Origin: JAMOBE01 sp039908285
GTDB taxonomy: Bacteria > Pseudomonadota > Alphaproteobacteria > Rhodospirillales > Rhodospirillaceae
Direction: 5' to 3'
Length of the DNA: 64,000 nucleotides
Assembly (NCBI GenBank): GCA_039908285.1
Contig: JAMOBE010000006.1
Span: 1 to 64,000, forward strand
Made by a program: the position numbers and the translations under genes. Every line of letters begins with the position of its first letter. The stretch's first letter is position 1. Below are positions 53,314 to 63,715 of the stretch, piece by piece. The notes beneath the pieces are model-generated. The model made no database searches. It saw only the letters and a program-made list of their open reading frames with translations, and was not told the origin of the DNA.

Positions 53314-55381
53314 GGGTCCCCGTCCCCTGTGCCTGCCTGCCCGTGACGTAGACCGACGTGCACTCCGCCATGGTGGCGGAGGCGCGACCGATCGGATCGG
53401 TCATGTAGAAATTGGTGATCGGCAGATGGAAGGTCTCGGCCTCCAGCACGCCGTCGGCCCCGAACGCGCCCCACGACGCCGGCGCCGGTGCGGCGCCCGA
53501 GGCGACCAGGGTGCGATCGATGGCGGCCAGCCGCTCGCGCACCGCCGTCAGGGAGTCGTAGGGCAGCGGCTTGCCCAGCGCCTCCGACAGGGCGCGGATG
53601 ATCTTCCAGTCCTCGCGCGCCTCCCCCGGGGGAAACACGGCGAGGCGGGTGCTCTGCGCCCGACCCTCGGTGTTGACGTAGGTGGCGGTCTTCTCGGTAT
53701 AGGCCGCTCCCGGCAGCACCACGTCGGCCCGGTGCGCCCCGGCGTCGCCGTGGTGCCCCTGGTAGATGACGAAGGCCTTGCCGAGCCGCGCCATGTCGAT
53801 CTCGTCCGCCCCCAGCAGATAGACCACCGACACGGTCCCCTTGCCGGCTCCCTCCAGAATGCCCTCGACGTCGAGGCCCTCCGGCCCCGGCACGAAGCCC
53901 AGCTTGAGCCCGCCGACCCGCGCCGCCGCCGTGTGCAGCACGTTGAAGCCGTTCCAGCCGCCGCCCACCATGCCGGTGGCCTCGGCCAGCCGCCGCGCCG
54001 CCCCCAGCACCATGGCCCCGTCACGGCGGGCGAGCGCCCCCTGTCCCAGGATCAGCATCGGCCGCTTGGCCGCCTTCAGGGTGGCGTAGAACGGGTTGAC
54101 GCCGTGGGTCAGGGCGTCGATGGCCCGCGGCCCGTCGCCCAGGTGCTCGTAACGATAGGTCAGGTCCAGGTTCTTCGGCCCGATCAGCGCCACCTTGAGC
54201 TTGCCGGTCATCCAGCGTCGGCGGATGCGGGCGTTGAGCACCGCCGCCTCCCACCGCGGGTTGGAGCCGATGATCACCAGCGCGTCGGCCTCGTCAATGC
54301 CGGCGATGGTGGTGTTGAACAGGTACGACGCGGAAACCGCCGGGTCCAGCTTGGCCCCGTCCTGACGGCAGTCCAGGTTCGGCGACCCCAGCGCCGCCAT
54401 CAGGTCCTTCAGCGCCGCCATGGACTCGCAGTCGGCCATGTCGCCGGCGATGGCGGCCACCTTGGTCCCGGCCAGTCCCTTGAGCTTGCCGGCGATGGCA
54501 GCGAACGCCTCCGACCACGAGGCCGGCTCCAGACGCCCGCCCCGCTTGATGTAGGGCCGGTCCAGGCGCTGGCGCAGCAGGCCATCGATGGCGTAGCGCG
54601 ACCTGTCGGAGAGCCACTCCTCGTTGACGTCCTCGTTGATGCGCGGCAGGACGCGCATGACCTGATTACCGCGGACGTCCACCCGGATGGCGCAGCCCAC
54701 GGCGTCGAAGGCGTCCACCGACTCGACCTTGCGCAGTTCCCACGGCCGCGCCGAATAGGCATATGGCCGGCTGGTCAGCGCCCCCACCGGACAGAGGTCC
54801 ACCAGGTTGCCCGACAGCTCGGAGTTGAGCGCCCGGTTGACGTAGGTGGTGATCTCCATGTGCTCGCCGCGCCCAAGGGCGCCCATTTCCGGCACCCCGG
54901 CCACCTCCGTCGCGAAGCGGATGCAGCGGGTGCACTGGATGCAGCGGGTCATGCAGGTCTTGATCAGCGGCCCCATGTACTTGTCTACGACCGCCCGCTT
55001 CTCGTCATGATAGCGGCCGGCGCCCTTGCCATAGACCATGGCCTGGTCCTGGAGGTCGCACTCGCCGCCCTGATCGCAGATGGGGCAGTCCAGGGGATGG
55101 TTGATCAGCAGGAATTCCATCACCCCCTGACGGGCCTTGCGCACCATGGGGCTGTCGGTCTTGACGACCATGTTGTCGGCCGCCGGCATGGCACAGGAGG
55201 CGACGGGCTTGGGCGGCCCCGGGGACACCTCCACCAGACACATGCGGCAGTTGCCGGAAATCGACAGGCGCTCGTGGTAGCAGAACCGGGGGATCTCGAT
55301 CCCCAGCCGCTCCGCCGCCTGCAGGACGGTGGTGCCCGGTTCGACCTCGATCTCGATGCCGTCGATGGTGAGTTTCGGCAT
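53306..55381 (-). CDS. nuoG: NADH-quinone oxidoreductase subunit G
   Basis: A 691-residue peripheral subunit. The N-terminal ferredoxin domain carries the 2Fe-2S N1b cysteines (RFCYHERLSISGNCRMCLVE). The His-Cys3 N5 and the CIQCTRCIRF 4Fe-4S sites follow, then the molybdopterin-oxidoreductase-like domain, which lacks the cofactor as in other NuoG proteins. It is about the usual alphaproteobacterial length. Confidence 0.96.
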   Translation of the reverse strand: MPKLTIDGIEIEVEPGTTVLQAAERLGIEIPRFCYHERLSISGNCRMCLVEVSPGPPKPVASCAMPAADNMVVKTDSPMVRKARQGVMEFLLINHPLDCPICDQGGECDLQDQAMVYGKGAGRYHDEKRAVVDKYMGPLIKTCMTRCIQCTRCIRFATEVAGVPEMGALGRGEHMEITTYVNRALNSELSGNLVDLCPVGALTSRPYAYSARPWELRKVESVDAFDAVGCAIRVDVRGNQVMRVLPRINEDVNEEWLSDRSRYAIDGLLRQRLDRPYIKRGGRLEPASWSEAFAAIAGKLKGLAGTKVAAIAGDMADCESMAALKDLMAALGSPNLDCRQDGAKLDPAVSASYLFNTTIAGIDEADALVIIGSNPRWEAAVLNARIRRRWMTGKLKVALIGPKNLDLTYRYEHLGDGPRAIDALTHGVNPFYATLKAAKRPMLILGQGALARRDGAMVLGAARRLAEATGMVGGGWNGFNVLHTAAARVGGLKLGFVPGPEGLDVEGILEGAGKGTVSVVYLLGADEIDMARLGKAFVIYQGHHGDAGAHRADVVLPGAAYTEKTATYVNTEGRAQSTRLAVFPPGEAREDWKIIRALSEALGKPLPYDSLTAVRERLAAIDRTLVASGAAPAPASWGAFGADGVLEAETFHLPITNFYMTDPIGRASATMAECTSVYVTGRQAQGTGTHG

Positions 55382-55390
55382 GTCCCCTCC

Positions 55391-56679
<1,289 letters not shown>

Positions 56680-56680
<1 letters not shown>

Positions 56681-57300
56681 CACGCGCCCCCCTTCGCCGG
56701 CATCTTCTTCAGGGTGGTGGGCCCCCCCGCCGGACACGAGCACTGCCGCCCCGTCTGCGACCCCACCTTGGGCTTTTCGCCGCGCTTCAGCGCCTCGAGG
56801 ATCGCCTTCATGGAGTCGTGGTTCAGGTCCTCGTAGTAGTCGTCGCCGATCTGCACCACCGGGCCGTTGACGCAGGCCCCGGCGCATTCCACCTCCGACA
56901 GGGTGAACTGGTTGTCGGCGGTGGTGTCGCCGAAGCCGACGCCGAGCGACTCGGTGCAGGCGCGGACCACCTCGTCGGAGCCGCGCAGCGCGCAGGGCAG
57001 GCTGGTGCAGACCTGGACGTGGTGCTTGCCGATGGGGTGCAACACGTACATCGAATAGAAGGAGGCCACCTCGTGGACGCGAATCGGCGGCACGCCCACC
57101 ATGGCCGCCACGTACTCGATGGCCGCCTGGGACACCCACCCCTCCTGGCGCTGGGCCAGATCGAGGAGCGGCATCACCGCGCTGCGCTGGCGGCCCGGGG
57201 GATACTTGGCGATCACGGCCTGGGCCTTCTTCAAGTATTCGGGCGTGAAGGCGAAGGTGGCCGGCTGCGGCCCGCCCTGGCTCGGGGAGTGTTCATTCAT
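56680..57300 (-). CDS. nuoE: NADH-quinone oxidoreductase subunit E
   Basis: A 206-residue thioredoxin-fold subunit with the N1a 2Fe-2S cysteines in CTSLPC and ECAGACVNGP. It cooperates with NuoF at the NADH site. The C-terminal tail (KPKVGSQTGRQCSCPAGGPT) extends beyond the fold. Its start overlaps the nuoD stop by 4 bp. Confidence 0.96.
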
Positions 57301-58475
57301 CGGTCGATCTCGCCGAAAACGATGTCAAGGGCACCGATGATCGCCGTCATGTCGGCCAGCATGTGGCCGCTCGACATGGCGTCCATCGCCGACAGGTGCA
57401 CGAACGCCGGCGGCCGGATCTTGCAGCGATAGGGCCGGTTGCCGCCATCGGAAATCAGGTAGACGCCGAACTCGCCCTTCGGCGCCTCGACGGCGGTGTA
57501 GGTCTCTCCCGCCGGCACGTGGATGCCCTCGCTGTACAGCTTGAAGTGATGGATCAGGGCCTCCATAGAGGACTTCATCTCCGCCCGCGGCGGGGCCATC
57601 ACCTTGCGGTCGGGCAGGCGGGCCGGCCCACCCGGCATGGTGTCCAGGCACTGGCGCATGATCCGGAGGGACTGGCGCATCTCCTCGGTCCGCACCAGAT
57701 AGCGGTCGTAGCAGTCGCCGTGCTTGCCGATGGGAATGTCGAAGTCCATGTCGGCGTAGGCGTCATAGGGCTGGGCCTTGCGCAGGTCCCACGGCACACC
57801 CGAGGCCCGCAGCATCGGCCCGGAAAAGCCCCAGTCGAGCGCCTGGTCGGCGGTCATGATGCCGATGTCGACGGTGCGCTGCTTGAAGATGCGGTTCTCG
57901 GTCAGCAGCGTTTCCATGTCGTCGATGCACTTCGGGAAGCGCTCCACCCATTTGCCGATGTCCTCGAGCAGGCCCTCCGGCAGGTCCTCGGCCACGCCGC
58001 CGACGCGGAAGTAGTTGGCGTGCATGCGGGCGCCCGAGGCCCGCTCGTAGAACTCCATCAGGAACTCGCGTTCCTCGAACAGCCACAGGAGCGGCGTCAT
58101 CGCCCCCACGTCCAGGGCATAGGACGTGAGGTTGAGGATGTGGTTCATCAGCCGGGAGATCTCGGCGTAGAGCACCCGGATGTACTGGGCGCGCGGCGTC
58201 GGCGTCACCCCGAGCAGCTTCTCGGCGGCGAGGACGAACGCATGCTCCTGGGCCATCGGCGCGCAGTAGTCGAGGCGATCGAAGTACGGCACCGCCTGGG
58301 CGTAGGTCTTGTGCTCGATCAGTTTTTCGGTGCCGCGGTGCAACAGGCCCACATGGGGGTCGGCCCGCTCGATCACCTCGCCCGACAGTTCGAGAATGAG
58401 GCGCAGAACGCCGTGGGCCGCCGGATGCTGGGGACCGAAGTTGATGGTGTAGGTGTTGAGCTTGGCCTCGGGCAT
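57297..58475 (-). CDS. nuoD: NADH-quinone oxidoreductase subunit D
   Basis: A 392-residue 49-kDa-type subunit that forms the quinone site with NuoB. It has NFGPQHPAAHGVLRLILELS with the quinone-site His, LLHRGTEKLIEHKTY and RVGGVAEDLPEG. nuoC and nuoD are separate genes, as in other alphaproteobacteria. Confidence 0.96.
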   Translation of the reverse strand: MPEAKLNTYTINFGPQHPAAHGVLRLILELSGEVIERADPHVGLLHRGTEKLIEHKTYAQAVPYFDRLDYCAPMAQEHAFVLAAEKLLGVTPTPRAQYIRVLYAEISRLMNHILNLTSYALDVGAMTPLLWLFEEREFLMEFYERASGARMHANYFRVGGVAEDLPEGLLEDIGKWVERFPKCIDDMETLLTENRIFKQRTVDIGIMTADQALDWGFSGPMLRASGVPWDLRKAQPYDAYADMDFDIPIGKHGDCYDRYLVRTEEMRQSLRIMRQCLDTMPGGPARLPDRKVMAPPRAEMKSSMEALIHHFKLYSEGIHVPAGETYTAVEAPKGEFGVYLISDGGNRPYRCKIRPPAFVHLSAMDAMSSGHMLADMTAIIGALDIVFGEIDR

Positions 58476-58476
58476 G

Positions 58477-59079
58477 TCAGGTCTTCCCCTCCGCCTTTTC
58501 GTCGCCGGGAAGCGGGTAGCCCTCCCACGGGCTCAGGAAATCGAAGCTGCGCACGTCCTGGGTCAGCTTCACCGGCTCGTAGACGACGCGCTTCCGCTCG
58601 TCGTCATAGCGGACCTCGACGAAGCCGGTCAGGGGGAAATCCTTGCGCAGGGGATGCCCTTCGAACCCATAGTCGGTGAGGATGCGCCGCAGGTCCGGAT
58701 GGTCGGTGAAGGCCACCCCGAACATGTCCCACACCTCACGCTCGAACCAGTTGGCCGACGAGAACACCCCGGTCACCGACGGCACCGGCGCCGTCTCGTC
58801 GGTCCGCACCTTGACCCGGACCCGCTGGTTGTGGCGCAGCGACAAAAGGTGATAGACCACGTCGAACCGCTGCTCCCGCCCCGGATAGTCGACGCCGCAC
58901 ACGTCCATAAGCTGCTTGAACTGGCAGTTGGCGTCGTCGCGCAGGAACATCAGTACCTTGACGATGGCCGGACGCCGCACGGCAAGAGTCAGCTCGTCCT
59001 TCACCACCCCGGCCGACACCACGTCCTCGGGAAGGGCGGCGGCGATGTACTCACCAAGGTCTTGCAGTGCTTGCAGCAT
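58477..59079 (-). CDS. nuoC: NADH-quinone oxidoreductase subunit C
   Basis: A 200-residue 30-kDa-type subunit: ERQFDVVYHLLSL-like region (EQRFDVVYHLLSLRHNQRVR), SANWFEREVWDMFGVAFTDH and LRRILTDYGFEGHPLRKDFP, which is the family signature. One base lies between its stop and the nuoD start. Confidence 0.96.
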   Translation of the reverse strand: MLQALQDLGEYIAAALPEDVVSAGVVKDELTLAVRRPAIVKVLMFLRDDANCQFKQLMDVCGVDYPGREQRFDVVYHLLSLRHNQRVRVKVRTDETAPVPSVTGVFSSANWFEREVWDMFGVAFTDHPDLRRILTDYGFEGHPLRKDFPLTGFVEVRYDDERKRVVYEPVKLTQDVRSFDFLSPWEGYPLPGDEKAEGKT

Positions 59080-59118
59080 GGTCCCTCTCGGAATGCCGGG
59101 CTCGGCGCGAACCGGATC

Positions 59119-59667
59119 TCAGCGGAACAGGGTTCCCGTCCGCCGGATCTTCTTCTGGAGTTGCAGAACCCCGTAGACCAGCGCCTCCGCGGTCGGCGGA
59201 CACCCCGGAACGTAGATGTCCACCGGGATGATGCGATCGCAGCCGCGCACCGTCGAATACGAGAAGTGATAGTACCCGCCGCCGTTGGCGCAGGACCCCA
59301 TGGAAATCACCCAGCGGGGCTCGGCCATCTGGTCATAGACCTTGCGCAGCGCCGGGGCCATCTTGTTGGTGACGGTTCCGGCGACGATCATCAGGTCCGA
59401 CTGCCGGGGGCTGGGCCGCGGCACCACGCCAAAGCGGTCCAGGTCGTAGCGCGAGCAATAGCTGTGGATCATCTCGATGGCGCAGCAGGCGAGCCCGAAG
59501 GTCATCGGCCACATGGAGCCGGTGCGCGCCCAGTTGACCAGCTTGTCCACGTTGGCGAGGACGAAGCCCTTGCTGTTCAGTTCCTCGCCGACGGCATCGA
59601 GGAGCCGATCCTGGTCTGCCCCCGGAGCCAGGACGCCGGCGGTGGCCGGACCCGTGTCCGCGCTCAT
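59119..59667 (-). CDS. nuoB: NADH-quinone oxidoreductase subunit B
   Basis: A 182-residue subunit that binds cluster N2. It has ACCAIEM with the tandem cysteines, MGSCANGGGYYHFSYS and VDIYVPGCPPTAEALVYG. The ATG at 59667 overlaps the nuoA stop as ATGA and follows GGAATGGGA. ATGs at 59673 and 59694 would add 2 or 9 residues inside nuoA. Confidence 0.95.
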   Translation of the reverse strand: MSADTGPATAGVLAPGADQDRLLDAVGEELNSKGFVLANVDKLVNWARTGSMWPMTFGLACCAIEMIHSYCSRYDLDRFGVVPRPSPRQSDLMIVAGTVTNKMAPALRKVYDQMAEPRWVISMGSCANGGGYYHFSYSTVRGCDRIIPVDIYVPGCPPTAEALVYGVLQLQKKIRRTGTLFR

Positions 59668-60029
59668 TCCCATTCCAGCGCTCCCTTCTTCCACTCATAG
59701 ATGAAGCCGACGGTCAGCACGGCGAGAAACACCATCATCGACCAGAATCCGACCAGGCCGACCTTCCCCAGACTCACCGCCCAGGGGAACAGGAACGCCA
59801 CCTCGAGGTCGAAGATGATGAACAGGATGGCCACCAGATAGAACCGCACGTCGAACTTGGTCCGGGCATCCTCGAACGCCTCGAAGCCGCACTCGTAGGC
59901 CGACTGCTTTTCCGAGTCCGGATGCTGGCGGGCGATGATGTACGACGCGACCAGAGCACCGGCCGCGACCGCCACCGCAATCCCGATGAAGATCAGGATC
60001 GGCAGGTATTCCAGGAGGAGGTCTTCCAT
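59664..60029 (-). CDS. nuoA: NADH-quinone oxidoreductase subunit A
   Basis: A 121-residue three-helix subunit with the conserved loop KQSAYECGFEAF (quinone-site Cys) and RFYLVAILFIIFDLEVAFLF. First gene of the nuo cluster. ATG 60029 is preceded by AAGGAC. A longer open frame upstream is unconserved. Confidence 0.96.
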   Translation of the reverse strand: MEDLLLEYLPILIFIGIAVAVAAGALVASYIIARQHPDSEKQSAYECGFEAFEDARTKFDVRFYLVAILFIIFDLEVAFLFPWAVSLGKVGLVGFWSMMVFLAVLTVGFIYEWKKGALEWE

Positions 60030-60447
60030 GTCCTTGAGGCTCCCCGTTCGCCCGCCACCAGTTACCATCAACACCAGGGGATCGCCATAGCCAAAACCGT
60101 TGCCCTCCGCTCCCGCGGCTGCGGCACCCGGCCCCCCAGAAAATTCGATCAACTCTAATTAATATTCACAACAGTACACTGGCGACCCGAGAAGTGCATG
60201 CCGAAGGGCACGCCCCCAGTTACGACCAGCCCATCGTTTCCCCCTGCGTCCGCGCCGGCCCCGTTTCCCCCGAAGGCCCCGCGACGATTGGTCGGGTGTA
60301 CTGCACAACCCCCCGCAAAGTCAAGCTCTCATGCCCCGGCTTATGTCTGCTGAAAGCCCCCCCTGTGTCGCCCCCCCCCTGTGACGCCCGTCACTGCGGC
60401 GGGCGCCCTTTTCATCCACACTTGGGCAAGGGTGAAGGGGGAAGGCC
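60030..60447. promoter_or_regulatory. Upstream region of the nuo cluster (divergent promoter region)
   Basis: These 418 bp hold no gene. They separate the minus-strand nuo cluster from a plus-strand gene. The only AT-rich patch is 60137-60176. There TTGTGA (minus strand, 60166-60171) and TCGAAT 17 bases downstream form a weak candidate nuo promoter. No convincing FNR or other operator was seen. Confidence 0.3.
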
Positions 60448-61107
60448 ATGCTCACGTCGAAGGTCTGCTTTTTTGGCGACGGAACCACATTCGGCTGTCG
60501 AGACGAAACCCTGCTGGGCTGGCCTGGGCGCCTGGGCCTTCGCCTGCACCGGATCGGCCGGGACGTCGCCTGTTTCAATATGGCGATCCGCCTCGATACC
60601 AGTTCCGACATCCTGGCCCACTGGCGCATCGAGGCGACTCGCCGTCTGCCGCAGGCGGGGACGGGGGGACTCGTGTTCCAGTTCGGACTGAACGACATGG
60701 CGACCACCGACAGCGGCGTGCGGGTTCCCGTGGACGAGTCCATCGGCAACGCCGAGGTGATCATCCGCCAGGCCGCGTCCTGGCGCCCGACGCTGTGGGT
60801 CGGCCCGATGCCGTTGCTGACGGGAAAAAGGACCAAGACCGGGACGATTACGCACACCTTCACCTACCACAGGGATCATCTGCTGGGCCTGAACGACGCC
60901 TATGGCGGAGTCGCCGCCGCACTCGGCGTCCCGTATCTCGACCTGTTCGCCCTGCTGGGTAACGACAGGGAGTTCGCGGAGTCGCTGGAACGGGGAGACG
61001 GGATTCACCCCGACGGCCGAGGCCATGAACAGGTGGCGCACCTGGTGGACACCTGGCCGGCCTGGCGGGCCTGGTTCACCCAGAGCCGGATGGCTGCCCT
61101 GGCCTGA
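60448..61107 (+). CDS. SGNH-hydrolase-fold protein with altered catalytic Ser
   Basis: A 219-residue GDSL/SGNH-like protein without signal peptide. Block I reads FFGDGTTFG, so the nucleophile Ser of the GDS motif is Gly12. Block III is FQFGLND with the conserved Asn, and block V is GDGIHPDGRGHEQVA with the Asp-x-x-His pair. LGWPGRL after block I is typical for this subgroup. With Gly at the nucleophile position it is probably not an ordinary esterase. Upstream is the nuo promoter region; downstream is the degenerate signalling gene. Confidence 0.7.
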   Translation: MLTSKVCFFGDGTTFGCRDETLLGWPGRLGLRLHRIGRDVACFNMAIRLDTSSDILAHWRIEATRRLPQAGTGGLVFQFGLNDMATTDSGVRVPVDESIGNAEVIIRQAASWRPTLWVGPMPLLTGKRTKTGTITHTFTYHRDHLLGLNDAYGGVAAALGVPYLDLFALLGNDREFAESLERGDGIHPDGRGHEQVAHLVDTWPAWRAWFTQSRMAALA

Positions 61108-61240
61108 CCCCCACGGCTACGTTTTCGCTCACTCTCCGATCGTCGTGGGGTGTAGTCTTCCCCATCCGTCGAAATTCGCTCGCAAGCGCTGGGCGTGATA
61201 TGGTCTGATGCGGTGCGGTGCGGTTCGCCCGGGGGCTGGG

Positions 61241-62041
61241 ATGACAGGCGAGTTCGAGGGCAGGGTCTTCGCCAAGGGGGCCGAGCGCATCGTCGAGGAG
61301 ATGCGCCAGGAATTCGTCGACGAGGCCACCGAATTTCTCCAGGCACTGGACGTGGCACTGGACGCCACGCGCCACGGACGCAAGCCCGCCGCCGAAGTCA
61401 TCGCCGATATTCATCGCGTCGCCCTGACGCTGCGGGGCCAGTCGGTCAGCATGGGGTTCCGGCTGATCGGCACCGTGGCCCACCGCCTGGAAGATTACCT
61501 CGCCAACGCCCGTGGCGAGCTGTCTCCGCGGGCGACGGACGACCTTCAGGCGTTCGTGGACGTCATGCTCGAGGTGATCTCCGGCCGCATTCCCGCCGAT
61601 GCCGATCCGTCGGAGGTGGTGCGGCGTCTGCCGGCCAAGCTGGTCAGCTTCAACCTGGCCGAGATCGAGGTCCGCAATATCGAGGTGATGCTGGTGATGC
61701 TGCACGGGGCGCAGACCCACTTCGTCGAGCGCGAGTTGCAGCAGTGCGGCTATCGGGTGTCCATCTGCTCCAACACCTTCGATGCGGTGGCGCTGGCGGT
61801 GCGGACCAAGCCCGACCTGATCATCGTCTCGGCCATGATGCCCGAACTCAGCGGCATCGACGTCGCCATCGCCCTCGCCTCCATGCCTTCGACCCGCAAT
61901 ATTCCGACGGCCCTCATCACCAGTCTTGACGCCGACGACGAGCAGCTCAAGCTGCTGCCGCGCAAGGTGCCGGTGATCCGCAAGGGCCCCACCTTCGGCG
62001 ATGATCTGTTCAAGACCCTCGACAGCCTGTTCCTGATCTGA
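61241..62041 (+). CDS. Degenerate HPt plus receiver-like protein
   Basis: A 266-residue protein: an N-terminal HPt-like helical domain (about 15-115) and a C-terminal receiver-like domain (about 140-266). In HPt domains the phospho-histidine lies in HTLKG; here it is LTLRG (Leu62). In the receiver the acceptor Asp of VDAMMPELSG is Ser197 (VSAMMPELSG) and the acidic pair is absent, though K248 at the Lys position remains. It should therefore not take part in phosphotransfer and may be a binding or sequestering module. ATG 61241 is preferred (GGGGGCTGGG leader) over 61208. Confidence 0.65.
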   Translation: MTGEFEGRVFAKGAERIVEEMRQEFVDEATEFLQALDVALDATRHGRKPAAEVIADIHRVALTLRGQSVSMGFRLIGTVAHRLEDYLANARGELSPRATDDLQAFVDVMLEVISGRIPADADPSEVVRRLPAKLVSFNLAEIEVRNIEVMLVMLHGAQTHFVERELQQCGYRVSICSNTFDAVALAVRTKPDLIIVSAMMPELSGIDVAIALASMPSTRNIPTALITSLDADDEQLKLLPRKVPVIRKGPTFGDDLFKTLDSLFLI

Positions 62042-62095
62042 CGGCCGTCCCACCGCTCATACCCACTTGATCAATTGGCCTGCGACGCGTATTCA

Positions 62096-62184
62096 ATGAC
62101 GCGGCGGAGCCGCAACCCGAAAGATTCGTATTACTGACATCAAGAATCTTCGCGGCTCGCGAAGATTCTTGATGTCAGTAATAC
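62096..62184. repeat. Dispersed intergenic hairpin element, full copy B
   Basis: It starts ATGACGCGGCGGAGCCGCAA and forms a perfect 27-bp stem (62128-62154 with 62158-62184) around a three-base loop. The outer part GTATTACTGAC and the inner ATCTT are shared with copy A at 39529, while the middle of the stem differs (ATCAAGA versus CCGAAAA) yet pairs perfectly in both. Confidence 0.85.
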
Positions 62185-62220
62185 GGTGCGTCGATGCCAT
62201 TTCGCGGAGAGAGGGGGGAG

Positions 62221-63648
62221 ATGGCCAGACGGCCCGGAGGTTGGTTGATCCTGACGGTGGCCCTGCTCATGGTCGGGTGCACGACCGTGTCCGCCACAAG
62301 GCAGCCGGTGGGAAGTCAGCCCAAGACCACCCTGCCCACCCCTGAACTGCTGGTGCTGGGCGGGCTGCAGCCGCTGCGGCCCGAGCGCCCGCGGACACCG
62401 CTGCCGGGGTTGCCGCCCGGGGCCGCGCCGCTCGCCCCCCTGTTCGAGGCCCTGCGCGACATCGACAGCGGAGCGGCCAAGGCGCCGGTCACCATCATGC
62501 ACATCGGTGACAATCACACCGCCGGCGACCGCTTCTCCGGCCGCCTGCGCGAGCTGTTCCAGGAGCGATTCGGCGCCGCCGGCCGCGGCATGATGCCGCC
62601 GGGCGTGCCGTTCAAGAGCTACCGCCCGAGCCAGGCCTCGGTGGAGGCGACCGAGGGCTGGACGATCACCAACAGCGTCGAGGCCAATGCCGCCGGACCG
62701 TTCGGGATCAGCGGCTTCCGCCTGCGGGGAACATCGCCCGCTGACTCGATCTCCCTGCGGTCGGACGATCCCCAGGGCTTCGACCTGCTGGAGATCGAGG
62801 TCCTGATGCAACCGGGTGGCGGTGACTTCCGGGTCACCGTGGACGACGGCACCCCCGGCACCCTCCAGACCCGCAACGGACATGTCCAGGTCGGCATCCT
62901 CAAGCTGCCGGTGGGTCCCGGCGCCCGCAAGGTCGTGCTGAGCCCGGTCGGCAATGGTCCGGCCGAATTCCTGTCATGGACCGTCCAGAGAACCGGCCGG
63001 GCCGGCATCGTCTACGACAGCCATGGCGTCATCGGCGCCACCATCGACCTCCCCGGTCGCTGGGATCCCAACATCGTGGCGTGGGAACTCTCCCACCGCG
63101 ACCCGGCCCTCATCGTGGTGTCCTTCGGCACCAACGAGGGCCTGCGCGACGATCTGCGCCGCGACCGCTACGTCACCGCCTTCGCCCAGCGACTCGACGC
63201 CCTCCGCCGGGCGGCGCCCCGTGCCGCCATCCTGGTTGTGGGGCCGCCGGACGCCAACCGCCTGCCGCCTGCCTGCTACAAGTCGGCTCGGGCCCTGGTG
63301 CAGTATCCCTGCGACCCCGAGGACAAGGCAGGTGCCGGCAAGGCCAAGGGCAAGGATAAGGATAAGGGCGCGTCGGCCAACTGCCGCTGGAGTGTCCCGC
63401 CCAGCCTGAGCCTCGCCCGCGAGGCCCAGCGCAAGGTGGCGGCGGAGCGGGGCTATTATTTCTGGGACTGGTCGAAGGTGATGGACGGCCAGTGCGGCAC
63501 CCATCAGTGGACCCTGAAGACGCCGCCGCTCGCCTATGGCGACCACGTCCACCTCCAGGCCGAAGGCTACATGCTGAGCGCCGACATCCTGTTCAACGAA
63601 CTCATGGCCCTCTACGCCCGCGCCAACCCGACGCCGACGCGCCCCTGA
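62221..63648 (+). CDS. Lipoprotein with SGNH-hydrolase-like domain, altered catalytic Ser
   Basis: A 475-residue protein with a lipoprotein signal (LILTVALLMVGC, lipid Cys20). The SGNH block I reads MHIGDNHTAGD, with Asn98 where Ser is expected. Block III is VSFGTNEGLRDD, and the C-terminal YGDHVHLQAEGY has the Asp-x-x-His pair. An inserted carbohydrate-binding-like beta region lies between (about 140-270). A Lys-rich insertion (AGKAKGKDKDKG) precedes the last third. Related bacterial proteins act in peptidoglycan or polysaccharide O-acetyl metabolism in the periplasm; activity here is uncertain because the Ser is missing. ATG 62221 follows AGGGGGAG. Confidence 0.7.
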   Translation: MARRPGGWLILTVALLMVGCTTVSATRQPVGSQPKTTLPTPELLVLGGLQPLRPERPRTPLPGLPPGAAPLAPLFEALRDIDSGAAKAPVTIMHIGDNHTAGDRFSGRLRELFQERFGAAGRGMMPPGVPFKSYRPSQASVEATEGWTITNSVEANAAGPFGISGFRLRGTSPADSISLRSDDPQGFDLLEIEVLMQPGGGDFRVTVDDGTPGTLQTRNGHVQVGILKLPVGPGARKVVLSPVGNGPAEFLSWTVQRTGRAGIVYDSHGVIGATIDLPGRWDPNIVAWELSHRDPALIVVSFGTNEGLRDDLRRDRYVTAFAQRLDALRRAAPRAAILVVGPPDANRLPPACYKSARALVQYPCDPEDKAGAGKAKGKDKDKGASANCRWSVPPSLSLAREAQRKVAAERGYYFWDWSKVMDGQCGTHQWTLKTPPLAYGDHVHLQAEGYMLSADILFNELMALYARANPTPTRP

Positions 63649-63675
63649 CGGCGGGGGGGGTAGTGCCGGTTGCCC

Positions 63676-63705
63676 CCCTCACCCCCCGGAAGAGGGGGGA
63701 GAGGG
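63676..63705. terminator. Hairpin between convergent genes
   Basis: CCCTCACCCCCC and GGGGGGAGAGGG pair with one A-A mismatch around a six-base loop. It lies 27 bases after the lipoprotein stop and 11 bases before the end of the convergent last gene, so it may terminate both. Confidence 0.45.
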
Positions 63706-63715
63706 AGTCGGCTTC

